Positions 19,790 to 27,992 of a DNA stretch of 64,000 nt are shown here, in pieces (position 1 is the first letter of the stretch; the number at the start of each line of letters is the position of its first letter). Origin of the DNA: Anaerolineae bacterium (lineage in GTDB: Bacteria > Chloroflexota > Anaerolineae > Anaerolineales > UBA4823); the NCBI GenBank assembly GCA_003327455.1, contig QOQU01000007.1:124001-188000 (forward strand), read 5' to 3'. The notes beneath the pieces are model-generated. The model saw nothing but the letters and a program-made list of their open reading frames with translations. It was not told the DNA's origin and did no database searches. A program made the position numbers and the translations under genes.

Positions 19790-21235
19790 ATGTGGGTTGA
19801 TCGGTTGATCATTCTGCCGGTGACCATCGTTGCCGTTTGGGCAATCCTTCTGACCCTGGTTGATCTCTATATCCCCGACGACCGCAAAGGGATCACGGCA
19901 TCTTTAGCTGCGCTCGGGTTGATCATTGCCCTGCTGGCGAATTGGTCTGGAGGCAGGCAACCGCAAACCGCCTTTTTTGACATGGCGGTGGTTGATGGCT
20001 TTGCCTCCTTTCTAAACACAATTTTCCTCCTGAGCGGTTTATTTGGCATCCTTCTCGCTTACAACTATCTGCACCGCCAAAACATCGCCCGGAGCGAGTA
20101 TTACTCCTTAATGCTTTTCTCCATCAGCGGTATGATGCTCATGGGCATGGCAGCCGACCTGATAATGGTTTTTATTGCCCTGGAATTGCTCTCTATCCCT
20201 CTCTATGTGATGGCCGGATTTCATCGAGACCGTCTTGACTCTGAAGAAGCTGCTCTGAAATACTTCTTGCTCGGGGCGTTTGCGGGGGGTTTTGTGGTGT
20301 ATGGCATCGCTCTGGCGTATGGAGCCAGCGGTTCGACGCGCATTGCAGCCATCCTGAGCGCTGTGGAAAGCGGCAACGCCTCGCCGATCCTGTTGACCCT
20401 TGGCGCCGCCCTGATTCTGGTCGGGTTAGGCTTCAAGGTGGCGGCGGTGCCCTTTCATATGTGGACTCCGGATGTCTATCAGGGCGCGCCGTCGTCGGTT
20501 ACAGCCTTCATGGCAGTAGGGGCAAAAGCGGCTGGCTTTGCGGCCCTGTTGCGTGTCTTTGTGGTGGCTTTTCCGACCTTATCCGACAAGTTGATCCCGC
20601 TGCTCTGGGCACTGGCTGCCCTGACCATGGTGGTTGGCAACGTGGTTGCCATCGCCCAGAGCAACATCAAGCGTCTGCTGGCTTATTCCAGCATCGCCCA
20701 CGCTGGCTATATCCTCATGGCAACCGTGACTCTGGGGCAAAGCCGCGTTCTGGTAGATGCAACCGCAGCAGCCCTGTTTTACTTATTTGCTTACCTGTTG
20801 ACCAACTTCGGCGCCTGGGCAGTTGTTGTCCTACTCGAGCAAGAAGAGGGCAAAGGGCTGAATTTACAAGATTATGCTGGCCTGGGCAAGAAACAACCCG
20901 CTCTGGCAGCAGCCATGACGGTGTTCATGCTTTCGTTGATCGGTGTTCCGCCAACCCTGGGTTTCCTGGGTAAGTTTTATCTCTTTCGAGCGGTATTAGA
21001 GGGGGGCTTTGTCGGTCTGGCGGTCATTGGCGTGTTGACTTCCTTGATCTCAGCCTACTACTATTTGCGCGTGGTGATCGTGATGTACATGCAAGAAGGA
21101 GAACCACTGGTCAATCGTGATGCCCTGGTGCGCTGGACAGCCGCAGGTACGGCGATTGCGGTAGTCGCTCTGAGCCTGTTTGCCACGCCGCTATTCCAAT
21201 GGGCAACCCAGGCTACGCTTTTTGCAGCAAAATAA
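19790..21235 (+). CDS. nuoN: NADH-quinone oxidoreductase subunit N
   Basis: Third antiporter-like subunit (481 residues) and last gene of the operon. The family motifs FIALELLSIPLYVMAGFHR, FKVAAVPFHMWTPDVYQGAP and IKRLLAYSSIAHAGYIL are present with their charged residues. ATG at 19790 is preferred because GGAGG ends five bases upstream; a GTG four codons earlier overlaps that site. A strong terminator follows. Confidence 0.96.
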   Translation: MWVDRLIILPVTIVAVWAILLTLVDLYIPDDRKGITASLAALGLIIALLANWSGGRQPQTAFFDMAVVDGFASFLNTIFLLSGLFGILLAYNYLHRQNIARSEYYSLMLFSISGMMLMGMAADLIMVFIALELLSIPLYVMAGFHRDRLDSEEAALKYFLLGAFAGGFVVYGIALAYGASGSTRIAAILSAVESGNASPILLTLGAALILVGLGFKVAAVPFHMWTPDVYQGAPSSVTAFMAVGAKAAGFAALLRVFVVAFPTLSDKLIPLLWALAALTMVVGNVVAIAQSNIKRLLAYSSIAHAGYILMATVTLGQSRVLVDATAAALFYLFAYLLTNFGAWAVVVLLEQEEGKGLNLQDYAGLGKKQPALAAAMTVFMLSLIGVPPTLGFLGKFYLFRAVLEGGFVGLAVIGVLTSLISAYYYLRVVIVMYMQEGEPLVNRDALVRWTAAGTAIAVVALSLFATPLFQWATQATLFAAK

Positions 21236-21251
21236 TCAAGCAGCCATAAAA

Positions 21252-21292
21252 CTCCTCCGCAATTGAATCTATCAACTGCGGAGGTTTTTTTA
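21252..21292 (+). terminator. Rho-independent terminator of the nuo operon
   Basis: Stem CCTCCGCAATTG (21254-21265) with CAACTGCGGAGG (21273-21284), one G-T pair, a seven-base loop and then a run of seven T. It begins 19 bases after the nuoN stop. Confidence 0.93.
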
Positions 21293-21639
21293 TTCTTATA
21301 GTCTGCATCCTCTTGCACACCAGTTTATAAACCTGTCTTTCCGTTCTGGCCGATTTGCGAGTTTGGAAGCGAAGGGTAACCTGAGGATTCTGCTTATTTC
21401 TCTTGCCCTCTGCCTTGCCGGGTTACCGGGCAGAGGAGAGGCTGCATCCCAATGCTCCCTGCCTCCTTCTGGTTTTGCGGTCACTGCCTTTTGGGAGAAT
21501 TGGGTGATGTATCAGCGAAAAAATTGAGCCAGGTCAATCCTGCTGGCATCAACAGGCTGGGTTACTGTGCCATAGAAAAGCTTTCTAACAAATGAAGGCG
21601 CCTGCCTGTGGAGAACATCCAGAACGCTCCGACTCAACA
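21293..21639. other. Intergenic stretch without a recognised gene
   Basis: No convincing coding region on either strand. The only structure seen is an eight-base-pair hairpin (CCTCTGCC 21407-21414 with GGCAGAGG 21429-21436) without a T-run, so it is not a classical terminator. Confidence 0.5.
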
Positions 21640-22086
21640 TCAGCGCGCTGACGGAGTAAATTTGGAAATTCTTTCGACTAATCGCCCGGCCAGGGAAGGG
21701 CTGAGAACCGCCTGCCCCCGACTGACAATTTGGATGGCAGCCAGAATCTGCTCGGTCTGGGCGACACTTTTTTCAAGGTGCCCCATCGCCCCTGCTCTCA
21801 GCACCTCCAGCACCGCTTCTTCCTCTCCAGTGTCATGCAAGACAATCACCTTTGCCCTCTCGGCAAACTCCCCGATCAGTGCCGTTGTCGCCGCAGACAG
21901 ATCGATCAAGATGACCTGCGGTGGAGCCAGAGAATTAACTATAGCGACCAGTTCCTCGACTCGCTGCACCCACCCCACAATCCGGATGCTCTCCTGATGG
22001 GCTAAACCTTCCAGCCACTGTTGACGCAAGCGGCTGTTCTGTTCCAAAATCGCCACGCAAACAGGTTCGTTCAACTCAGCTTCCAT
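21640..22086 (-). CDS. Stand-alone receiver-domain protein (NarL-type), no output domain
   Basis: 148 residues with the fold of a response-regulator receiver. The likely phosphoacceptor is D62 in VILIDLS, and the conserved Lys is in AGAMGHLEKS. The acidic pair that binds magnesium is degraded to E15-Q16 (AILEQNS), so phosphorylation may be impaired. The linker resembles NarL/FixJ regulators (IQIVSRGQAVLSP) but the protein ends where a LuxR helix-turn-helix would begin. No histidine kinase is adjacent. It could be a phosphate sink, an adaptor or a truncated regulator; partners unknown. Confidence 0.65.
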   Translation of the reverse strand: MEAELNEPVCVAILEQNSRLRQQWLEGLAHQESIRIVGWVQRVEELVAIVNSLAPPQVILIDLSAATTALIGEFAERAKVIVLHDTGEEEAVLEVLRAGAMGHLEKSVAQTEQILAAIQIVSRGQAVLSPSLAGRLVERISKFTPSAR

Positions 22087-22210
22087 CCGGCGGTGAACGT
22101 TTCAGGATTTCAACGCCTCCACTATCGCGCCGAATAGGGAAAAAGCACAAGAGAATTCTATCCCAATTAGAAGAAGAAAAAATTACTTTTCACAAGGTTC
22201 TGGTTCGTCA

Positions 22211-22253
22211 ATTGCCTGAGGCGATTTCCCATTCGAGAAATCCCTCAGGCAAT
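22211..22253 (-). terminator. Strong stem-loop downstream of the methyltransferase gene
   Basis: ATTGCCTGAGG (22211-22221) pairs perfectly with CCTCAGGCAAT (22243-22253), with further pairing of ATTTC/GAAAT inside. It lies 13 bases after the stop of the minus-strand gene. There is no clear U-run on that strand, so it may end transcription weakly or protect the mRNA end. Confidence 0.55.
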
Positions 22254-22265
22254 CCTTTCAAAATC

Positions 22266-23120
22266 TTATTTCTTCTCTTCCACGGGGTGCGTGCGGAAAT
22301 ATTTGATGTATTTGGCTGCATAAGCATCTCGCCCCATGAGCAGGTCGCAGCCCTTGATAAAAGCTGTGTATTTGGTCGGGTCTGTGATGGCACAGCTTGC
22401 CCCGGCATGGATCGCCAAACCTAAAAACGCCATGTTGAGCGTATCTCGATCGGGCAACCCAAAGGAAACATTGCTGGCGCCGAGATTAATGTTCACCCCA
22501 AAGTTCTTGCGCACCAGTTCGATAGTCTTCAGCGTGACGGCGGCTGCATTGCTATCCGCCCCAACCGTGAGCACCAGGACATCAATCACAATGTCTTCAA
22601 TCGGGATGCCCAGGCGAGCTGCCCGTTCGATGATCTTTTCAGCAATCGCGCAGCGGGTCTCCGGGTCGTTGGGAATACCATTCTCGTCCATCACCAGACC
22701 GATGACGGCGGCGTTGTACTCTTTGACCAGAGGTAATACATTGCTCAGCGAAGATTCTTCGCCATTCACCGAATTGACCAACACCCGCCCTGGGGCAACC
22801 TTGAGGGCTGCTTCGAGAGCTTTTGGGTTCGGTGTATCGATACATAAGGGGATATCGAACTCCTCCCCTAAAAGCTGAACCACCTGGGGCAAGACGGCAA
22901 CATCATCCAGGCCTGGAACACCAACATTGACATCCAACACATCGGCGCCTCCGGCGATTTGTTTGGCTGCCAGTTCGCGCACATAATCGAAATTGCCTTC
23001 TTGCAGGGCTGCTGCCAGTTTCTTGCGCCCGGTGGGATTGATCTTCTCGCCAATAATCGTAAAAGGACCGTTCGGATCGATTTTTACAGTTTTGGTCTTA
23101 CTGCGTAAAATGGTCTGCAT
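22266..23120 (-). CDS. Methyltetrahydrofolate:corrinoid methyltransferase-like enzyme (pterin-binding domain)
   Basis: 284 residues forming a dihydropteroate-synthase-like TIM barrel as in the folate domain of MetH and in AcsE. Motifs are TIIGEKINPTGRKK near the start, GGADVLDVNVGVPG, and LGASNVSFGLPDR with the conserved Asn-rich folate site. These proteins move a methyl group from methyltetrahydrofolate to a cobalamin protein. No corrinoid protein or acetyl-CoA synthase gene is nearby, so its partner is unknown. The ATG at 23120 has GAGGAGA upstream and is preferred over an earlier start 16 codons upstream. Confidence 0.82.
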   Translation of the reverse strand: MQTILRSKTKTVKIDPNGPFTIIGEKINPTGRKKLAAALQEGNFDYVRELAAKQIAGGADVLDVNVGVPGLDDVAVLPQVVQLLGEEFDIPLCIDTPNPKALEAALKVAPGRVLVNSVNGEESSLSNVLPLVKEYNAAVIGLVMDENGIPNDPETRCAIAEKIIERAARLGIPIEDIVIDVLVLTVGADSNAAAVTLKTIELVRKNFGVNINLGASNVSFGLPDRDTLNMAFLGLAIHAGASCAITDPTKYTAFIKGCDLLMGRDAYAAKYIKYFRTHPVEEKK

Positions 23121-23166
23121 GCTCACTTCTCCTCGATCGCTTAAGATGTCAGGCAGATTTAACCAC

Positions 23167-23206
23167 AAAAAGAACGGATTAGCCAGTGATAAAACGCGCC
23201 AATCCG
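23167..23206 (-). terminator. Probable terminator of the GNAT gene
   Basis: On the minus strand a stem of about nine pairs (CGGATTGGC with GCTAATCCG, one wobble) is followed by TTCTTTTT. It starts 11 bases behind the stop of the GNAT gene at 23217. Confidence 0.6.
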
Positions 23207-23216
23207 CTGGTCAAGA

Positions 23217-24089
23217 TTAACCCAGAGCGAAACTGGTTTGGCCATAGATGAACTGCCGCTGACTGGGAGAGGGCAACCGCCCCCATCCCATGTGCGGCAG
23301 AGCGCGCAGAAAGTGAAAACCATAATGCTCAAACAAAGCTTCTGCATATGGATTCGCTGCTGGAGCAATTACATTGATTTCGCCCTCATAAGGGAGAGAC
23401 AAAGCTGCTTCGAGTAAGTCGGCTGCATCCTCGATCGAGCGCGCTATCCACGGGCCCGGTCGCTGTGGCTGAGCGAGCAAGAACCCACAGATTTTCCCCT
23501 GCGAATCGCGTTTGATTAAGAAGCGATCACGGAAATCCGCCAGATAGACCCGCATCAGCCGTTCTCGATCGGCGCCAAATAATTCACGATCAAATGTCAG
23601 CAAGTCGGCAAGGTCACCCTCGCTAACCAGGTCCACCCTGGCAGAAAAATGAAATCCCCTGGGCGGCTGTGGACACACATATTGGCGTGCCTGATCCAGT
23701 TCAACAAAATGATATTGACGATACAGGTTTGCACCGGCGGGGGTAGCGTCCAGCAGGTAAGTCAGACAGCCTTTATTACGCAGCCAATCCAGCACATACT
23801 CAAAAATTGCCCGACCGTACCCCTGGCGTTGAAAAGCCGGTAAAACCGCCATCATGCCGATGTAGGCAAAATTATCGTAGAGAATCGCGCCTCCCATGCC
23901 AACCGGATCCTTCCCCCGACAGGCAAAAAACCAGCCTTCGCTCTGGATGCGAAACAAGCGCCTCAGTTCGTTTTCCCGTCCGGGAGCCTCGCCATAGCCG
24001 GCATCCAGGATCTCCTTGGCTTTTGGAAGATCTTCCTTCTTGATGGGTTGAATGCTTATGGATGGTTTTGCTCTCGAAGAAGCCATCAT
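23217..24089 (-). CDS. Two-domain GNAT family N-acetyltransferase
   Basis: About 290 residues. The N-terminal half is a GNAT domain with the acetyl-CoA loop VLPAFQRQGYGRAIFE and the AxxLYxxxGF-like ANLYRQYHF. The C-terminal half resembles the Acetyltransf_18 domain seen behind such domains in YitI-like proteins (PYAEALFEHYGF near the end). The acceptor is unknown. Start choice: ATG at 24089 follows a GAGG at good spacing; a GTG 20 codons earlier lies only three bases from a TATAAT box (24153-24158) and is unlikely to be transcribed from it. Confidence 0.75.
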   Translation of the reverse strand: MMASSRAKPSISIQPIKKEDLPKAKEILDAGYGEAPGRENELRRLFRIQSEGWFFACRGKDPVGMGGAILYDNFAYIGMMAVLPAFQRQGYGRAIFEYVLDWLRNKGCLTYLLDATPAGANLYRQYHFVELDQARQYVCPQPPRGFHFSARVDLVSEGDLADLLTFDRELFGADRERLMRVYLADFRDRFLIKRDSQGKICGFLLAQPQRPGPWIARSIEDAADLLEAALSLPYEGEINVIAPAANPYAEALFEHYGFHFLRALPHMGWGRLPSPSQRQFIYGQTSFALG

Positions 24090-24286
24090 CAGAATCCTCA
24101 TCAGGCAATACCCGATTGGTAATGTCGGAAGAATTAACAGATCGCTCACTCGATTATAAATCCGTGCACAAAATTATGGGGTTTTAGATGAAAAAGTATT
24201 TTTGTTTGCCCATCAGCCTTGTGCGAGATAAATGCAAACTCAACAGAAAACATCTATCCGTGCCGCCGTACCACTCGATGAGGTCC

Positions 24287-24414
24287 GAAAATATACAAAA
24301 GGCGGGCTAAAGCCCCGCCTCACCTCAGAAAAGCCTTAGCGGCTGTCAGCATCCGTCAGCTTCCAGCAACAACCTTACTATGAGGAGGGGCTTTCGTCCG
24401 CCGTTTTATTTTGG
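24287..24414. repeat. REP/MITE-like inverted-repeat element
   Basis: The left end reads AAAATATACAAAAGGCGGGC then TAAAGCCCCGCCTCA; the right end is nearly its reverse complement (TGAGGAGGGGCTTTCGTCCG then CCGTTTTATTTT). Each end is itself a small hairpin built on GGCGGGCTAAAGCCCCGCC. The 128-base unit between a GNAT gene and an exported-protein gene contains no open frame. It resembles BIME/REP pairs or a small non-autonomous mobile element. Apart from this, 24090-24456 holds only the GNAT promoter region. Confidence 0.7.
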
Positions 24415-24456
24415 GTAGATAACTTAAATTCTTTGTTTCCGCAAAAACGTCTCCGC

Positions 24457-24738
24457 TTAATTTCTCAAAATCAAGGGCAGGAAAATCCGCCAATCTATTG
24501 CTCCGCACCAGTACCCAAGGCACATGATTTGGGTCGATTGGATAGAATTAACACTGGCGGTTTGTCCCAACGTGAAATCCACTTTATAGTTGGTTGAACT
24601 CATTGCGCCTCCGCTTCCGCTTAAGGGCGTAAACCATTCCAAGAGGTAGTTCGTCGAGGACATTGCAGAAGCAGTCTCAGCAAGCAGGAGAGCACAGAGA
24701 CAGAGAATTAACACACCGGCAAAAAAACTTCTGTTCAT
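24457..24738 (-). CDS. Small exported protein with paired SSTNY motifs
   Basis: 93 residues with a signal peptide (MNRSFFAGVLILCLCALLLA, cleavage near ETASA). The mature part has AMSSTNY twice, about 20 residues apart, and LGQTAS. It ends in RIFLPLILRN, similar to hydrophobic tails seen at the ends of many secreted Chloroflexi proteins. Function unknown. It starts 11 bases after the larger exported protein upstream, so the two probably form one operon. Confidence 0.65.
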   Translation of the reverse strand: MNRSFFAGVLILCLCALLLAETASAMSSTNYLLEWFTPLSGSGGAMSSTNYKVDFTLGQTASVNSIQSTQIMCLGYWCGAIDWRIFLPLILRN

Positions 24739-24749
24739 TTCATCCCCTC

Positions 24750-26198
24750 CTACTGTAACATCACCAGCACAAAGATCACCCCTCTCCCCTCGTTTAGCTC
24801 TCCCAAGGCTTTACCCAATACCGTTCCCTGAGGTGGATCTTCCCCGGCGCGCATAGCATGACCGGGGATGGAGGATGTAACCAACAAATCTCCTCGCTGG
24901 ATCGGCCCATTCTCTGCCGAGACCTTGCAGGGAACGATGCCAGTGATTGCCACCGGGATGCCGGCGAGGGGGTCATCTGTATTCGGCGCGCCTGCCAATA
25001 CCGCCGGCTGAGTCGAGTAAACACCAATTACCGCAGTGGAAAAGGGTTGCGTAGAGAGCTCTACCATTCGGTCGCCGCTCGTGCTGATCACGAGCACATC
25101 GCCTGGTTCATAATCGCTCTCTTCACCCTCTACTGCCATCTGTTCCGCAAAATCCGCTCCACCGGTTTGGGTGCCGCCGTTAAAATAACCTTTGCCGGTG
25201 CGATCCACGCGCCAGTAGCGGGTCCCCAGGTACGACGAAGCACCCACAACAAAATCTCCGCCCGAATTCTCCTGCACCAGGTATAGGGTAGCATTTCCAG
25301 AACCCGAGGAATTGGTTTGAATCAAAGCACCCACTCCATTACCCATATTATGAGCATAGACCGCCGGCTCTGCAATACCGTTCGACTCTGCATACACTCC
25401 TCCATCACCGCTCGAACCACTTACAAAATATCCCCCAAATCCGTACCTGCTGTATCCCATTACCCCGGTATCATTATCATCCCGAAAAGGATCACAGGTT
25501 GTTTGGGGGGCAGAGCAACCAAAAATTGCTGGTATTTTGCTTGCGGTGGGAGCGTTCGAATAGCCCTGAATGGCTAGGTAATTTTCACTGAAGGCAGCCA
25601 CGCCCACTCCGTCCTGCGCATACCCTGTAATAGCTTCACCATTTCCTCCTCCATACGCCATAAGTGCATCGGCATCTCCTGTGCCAGTGGAGCGCACGGT
25701 GAGTACAGTGTCAAGGGTTGAACTGATCACCGCTCCAGGCTTTAAGCTCCAGGCGTAAGGGATAGCGTAGATCGGCTGACGAGGGGTCATTTCTGGATCA
25801 CTCCCTACCTTAATACCTAAATACAGTAATTGTCCGTTGAGGGTATTTGAATCACAGTTTGCGATCTGTGTACTAAACAGACCATTTGTTACGGTTACAT
25901 CGCGGGTGTCAAAGCATTTTGCTGTTCCTCCAGAAGCTACGGTATACAAACTAAAGGTAATGGAGTAGTCACCGTTCAAGGGAACTCCGCTGCTATTGGT
26001 TAATCGCCCCTGGATAGGTATATATGGGCTTACATCGCTATTCCCTTCTGTCTCACTTCCGGGTTGAAGTTCTTCTGATGGTTGGGGGTCTTGCGCAAAC
26101 CCCGGTTGAATCAGAAAGACAACCAAAAGCAACCCGACCAGCACCACGCTACCACTGATGAGTAGCCATTTCGTGAAAAAGTATGCGTTCTTAGACAT
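24750..26198 (-). CDS. Large exported protein with C-terminal PGDLL/ENGPI domain
   Basis: 482 residues with an N-terminal signal or anchor (residues 12-35). The first domain contains PIQGRLTNSSGVPLNGDYSI, a motif common at the start of bacterial surface and tail-fibre-like proteins. A Gly/Ser-rich middle region looks like a repetitive beta structure. The C-terminal domain (from GGADFAEQM) holds EPGDVLVIS, AENGPIQRGDLLVTSSIPGHAM and GKALGEL, a conserved module found at the end of many bacterial surface proteins. A self-cleaving or trimerisation role is possible but not shown. It has its own GGAG site and a second perfect Shine-Dalgarno 67 bases upstream. Confidence 0.7.
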   Translation of the reverse strand: MSKNAYFFTKWLLISGSVVLVGLLLVVFLIQPGFAQDPQPSEELQPGSETEGNSDVSPYIPIQGRLTNSSGVPLNGDYSITFSLYTVASGGTAKCFDTRDVTVTNGLFSTQIANCDSNTLNGQLLYLGIKVGSDPEMTPRQPIYAIPYAWSLKPGAVISSTLDTVLTVRSTGTGDADALMAYGGGNGEAITGYAQDGVGVAAFSENYLAIQGYSNAPTASKIPAIFGCSAPQTTCDPFRDDNDTGVMGYSRYGFGGYFVSGSSGDGGVYAESNGIAEPAVYAHNMGNGVGALIQTNSSGSGNATLYLVQENSGGDFVVGASSYLGTRYWRVDRTGKGYFNGGTQTGGADFAEQMAVEGEESDYEPGDVLVISTSGDRMVELSTQPFSTAVIGVYSTQPAVLAGAPNTDDPLAGIPVAITGIVPCKVSAENGPIQRGDLLVTSSIPGHAMRAGEDPPQGTVLGKALGELNEGRGVIFVLVMLQ

Positions 26199-26236
26199 TT
26201 CTTACTCCTTCAAAACTAAATCCAATCTTCTTCCTG

Positions 26237-26290
26237 TTAAATACAACCCGGCAGGAAATCCATTCACCTCCTTTCATCCGTGACAGATGA
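26237..26290 (-). promoter_or_regulatory. Leader element with hairpin, perfect Shine-Dalgarno and 8-codon frame
   Basis: In the leader of the exported-protein gene, TTCATC-tgtcacg-GATGAA forms a hairpin directly before AAAGGAGGTG (26274-26265). An ATG one base later (26263) opens the frame MDFLPGCI, ending at 26237. The true gene starts 39 bases further on with its own site. It could be a translated leader peptide or an mRNA-stabilising ribosome docking site. Confidence 0.4.
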
Positions 26291-26576
26291 ACGAAAACGA
26301 GTCAAGTTTGAGGGGAGATCTGCTCTGCCGTCCCCAGTGCTATGTCAATTGAAGTGATCGGTAGGGAATAAAAGTGATATCAGGATGTTATCTGGCAGGG
26401 TAGAAAAGCCCTTCTAGAAGCTTACATACCATCTAGCTATAACATCCACCACTAAATATATCCATTGTATTTATAGCAAATAAAAGAAATCGAGTCAACT
26501 CTTTGCTGAAACCTTCATTTTCAGGTATGATTGAGCCATCTTTTGGTTTAAACTCTTTAGCCAAGGAGTGAGATGG
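26291..26576. other. AT-rich divergent intergenic region
   Basis: Separates the exported-protein operon (minus) from the ZIP transporter (plus). It must hold both promoters, but I see no pair of boxes good enough to name. AAGGAG at 26563-26568 is the ribosome-binding site of the ZIP gene. No coding region or known riboswitch is apparent. Confidence 0.4.
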
Positions 26577-27386
26577 ATGGAGTGGTTTAGCGGTTTAACG
26601 CCAGTCATACAAGCTCTGGTTGCCACAGGTTTCACCTGGGGGATGACAGCTTTAGGCGCCTCCGCCGTGTTCTTTTTCAAGAGCGTCAACCGCAAACTTC
26701 TGGATAGCATGTTGGGTTTTGCGGCGGGGGTGATGATCGCAGCCAGCTTTTGGTCTTTACTGGCTCCGGCAATTGAAATGGCAGCCGAAATTGGCTTACC
26801 CGCCTGGCTACCGGCTGTGGTTGGCTTTTTGGTCGGGGGAGCTTTTCTCAAATTGATTGATACTGTTCTACCCCATCTGCACATGGGTCTGGCAACCGAA
26901 GAAGCTGAAGGTCCCAAAACGACCTGGAAACGCATCGTCTTACTCGTTTTAGCCATCACCCTTCACAACATTCCCGAAGGGCTGGCGGTAGGGGTTGCTT
27001 TTGGCGCTGTTCCGGCCGGGCTCGCTTCTGCCAACCTGAGTGGTGCTATTGCCCTTGCCCTGGGAATTGGCATTCAAAACTTCCCTGAAGGAGTGGCTGT
27101 CTCGATGCCCTTGCGGGGAGAAGGCATCTCCCGCTTCCGCAGTTTTTGGATGGGGCAACTCTCTGCTCTGGTAGAACCGATCGCCGGAGTCATCGGGGCG
27201 GCAGCAGTGCTGGCGATGCGCCCGATCCTTCCCTATGCCCTGGCATTTGCCGCCGGGGCGATGATTTATGTAGTGGTCGAAGAATTGATCCCCGAATCCC
27301 AACGCGGTTCTTCGACGGATGTAGCCACTATTGGGGCATTATTGGGTTTCGCGGTGATGATGCTTCTGGATGTTGCCTTAGGCTGA
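26577..27386 (+). CDS. ZIP family divalent metal transporter
   Basis: Membrane protein of 269 residues with eight helices, moving zinc or related metals into the cytoplasm. The binuclear metal site of the family is visible: [10 protein letters not shown] in helix 4, [10 protein letters not shown] in helix 5 and a conserved EELIPES in a later helix. It is of the GufA/ZupT subgroup. ATG at 26577 is chosen because AAGGAG lies eight bases upstream; a GTG three codons earlier overlaps that site. It is followed by lspA after 42 bases. Confidence 0.93.
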   Translation: MEWFSGLTPVIQALVATGFTWGMTALGASAVFFFKSVNRKLLDSMLGFAAGVMIAASFWSLLAPAIEMAAEIGLPAWLPAVVGFLVGGAFLKLIDTVLPHLHMGLATEEAEGPKTTWKRIVLLVLAITLHNIPEGLAVGVAFGAVPAGLASANLSGAIALALGIGIQNFPEGVAVSMPLRGEGISRFRSFWMGQLSALVEPIAGVIGAAAVLAMRPILPYALAFAAGAMIYVVVEELIPESQRGSSTDVATIGALLGFAVMMLLDVALG

Positions 27387-27428
27387 AGCAAATCAAACTG
27401 GTAGTTCTCGATGGATAGGAGTCTTTGA

Positions 27429-27992
27429 TTGAAAAAGCTTGTCTGGGATTATATTTTCCTGATTGGATTAGCCGGAGCGATCATCGCTCTCGATCAGTGG
27501 ACAAAGGAACTGGTAAGACGCAACTTACAGGTCGGTGAAGTCTGGTCGCCATGGGAGGCTTTAACACCCTACGCCCGCATTGTGCATTGGAAGAATTCCG
27601 GGGCAGCCTTTGGAATTTTGCAGGGCTTCGGGGGGATATTTATGGTCTTAGCCATTGTGGTAGCAATCATGATTTTCGTTTACTTTCCCCAGGTTCCTCG
27701 TCGGGATTGGAGTTTACGCGTCGCCCTGGGTTTACAACTTGGCGGGGCAGTAGGTAACCTGATCGACCGGTTAACCCAGGGATATGTTACCGATTTCATT
27801 TCGGTGGGCACATTTCCGGTATTCAACATTGCCGATTCCAGCATTTCCATCGGTGTAGCGATTCTCGCTTTGGGCATCTGGGTAAGGGATTGGCGTGAGC
27901 GCCACAGACTTTCTGAGCAAAACGAAGAGCCCAACGCTACTCCGGAAGAACTGCCAACAGAAGCCTCTTCAGAAGGGCAGCACGGTGGGTGA
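27429..27992 (+). CDS. lspA: Signal peptidase II (lipoprotein signal peptidase)
   Basis: Aspartic membrane protease that removes signal peptides from lipidated prolipoproteins. Four helices are visible, with catalytic D113 (GNLIDRLTQGYVTDF) and D136 (FNIADSSIS), and KNSGAAFG (residues 55-62). It starts with TTG, with AGGAG seven bases upstream. The tail after residue 155 is Glu-rich. It overlaps the next gene by eight bases, the classical lspA-rluD arrangement. This window encodes several lipoproteins that need it. Confidence 0.96.
   Translation: MKKLVWDYIFLIGLAGAIIALDQWTKELVRRNLQVGEVWSPWEALTPYARIVHWKNSGAAFGILQGFGGIFMVLAIVVAIMIFVYFPQVPRRDWSLRVALGLQLGGAVGNLIDRLTQGYVTDFISVGTFPVFNIADSSISIGVAILALGIWVRDWRERHRLSEQNEEPNATPEELPTEASSEGQHGG

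Noticed and set aside
21407-21436. Hairpin CCTCTGCC/GGCAGAGG as a terminator
   Set aside because: No T-run follows on either strand and no gene end lies close by.
21560-21640. Remnant of a LuxR helix-turn-helix behind the stand-alone receiver
   Set aside because: A shifted frame gives SRSVLDVL, slightly like the start of such a domain, but what follows does not match.
24149-24158. Leaderless GTG start for the GNAT gene at 24149
   Set aside because: The TATAAT ends only three bases before this GTG, so transcription would begin inside or after it; the ATG at 24089 with GAGG fits better.
26199-26480. Possible riboswitch upstream of the exported-protein operon
   Set aside because: The region has a hairpin and a Shine-Dalgarno site, but no conserved core of c-di-GMP or other known riboswitches.
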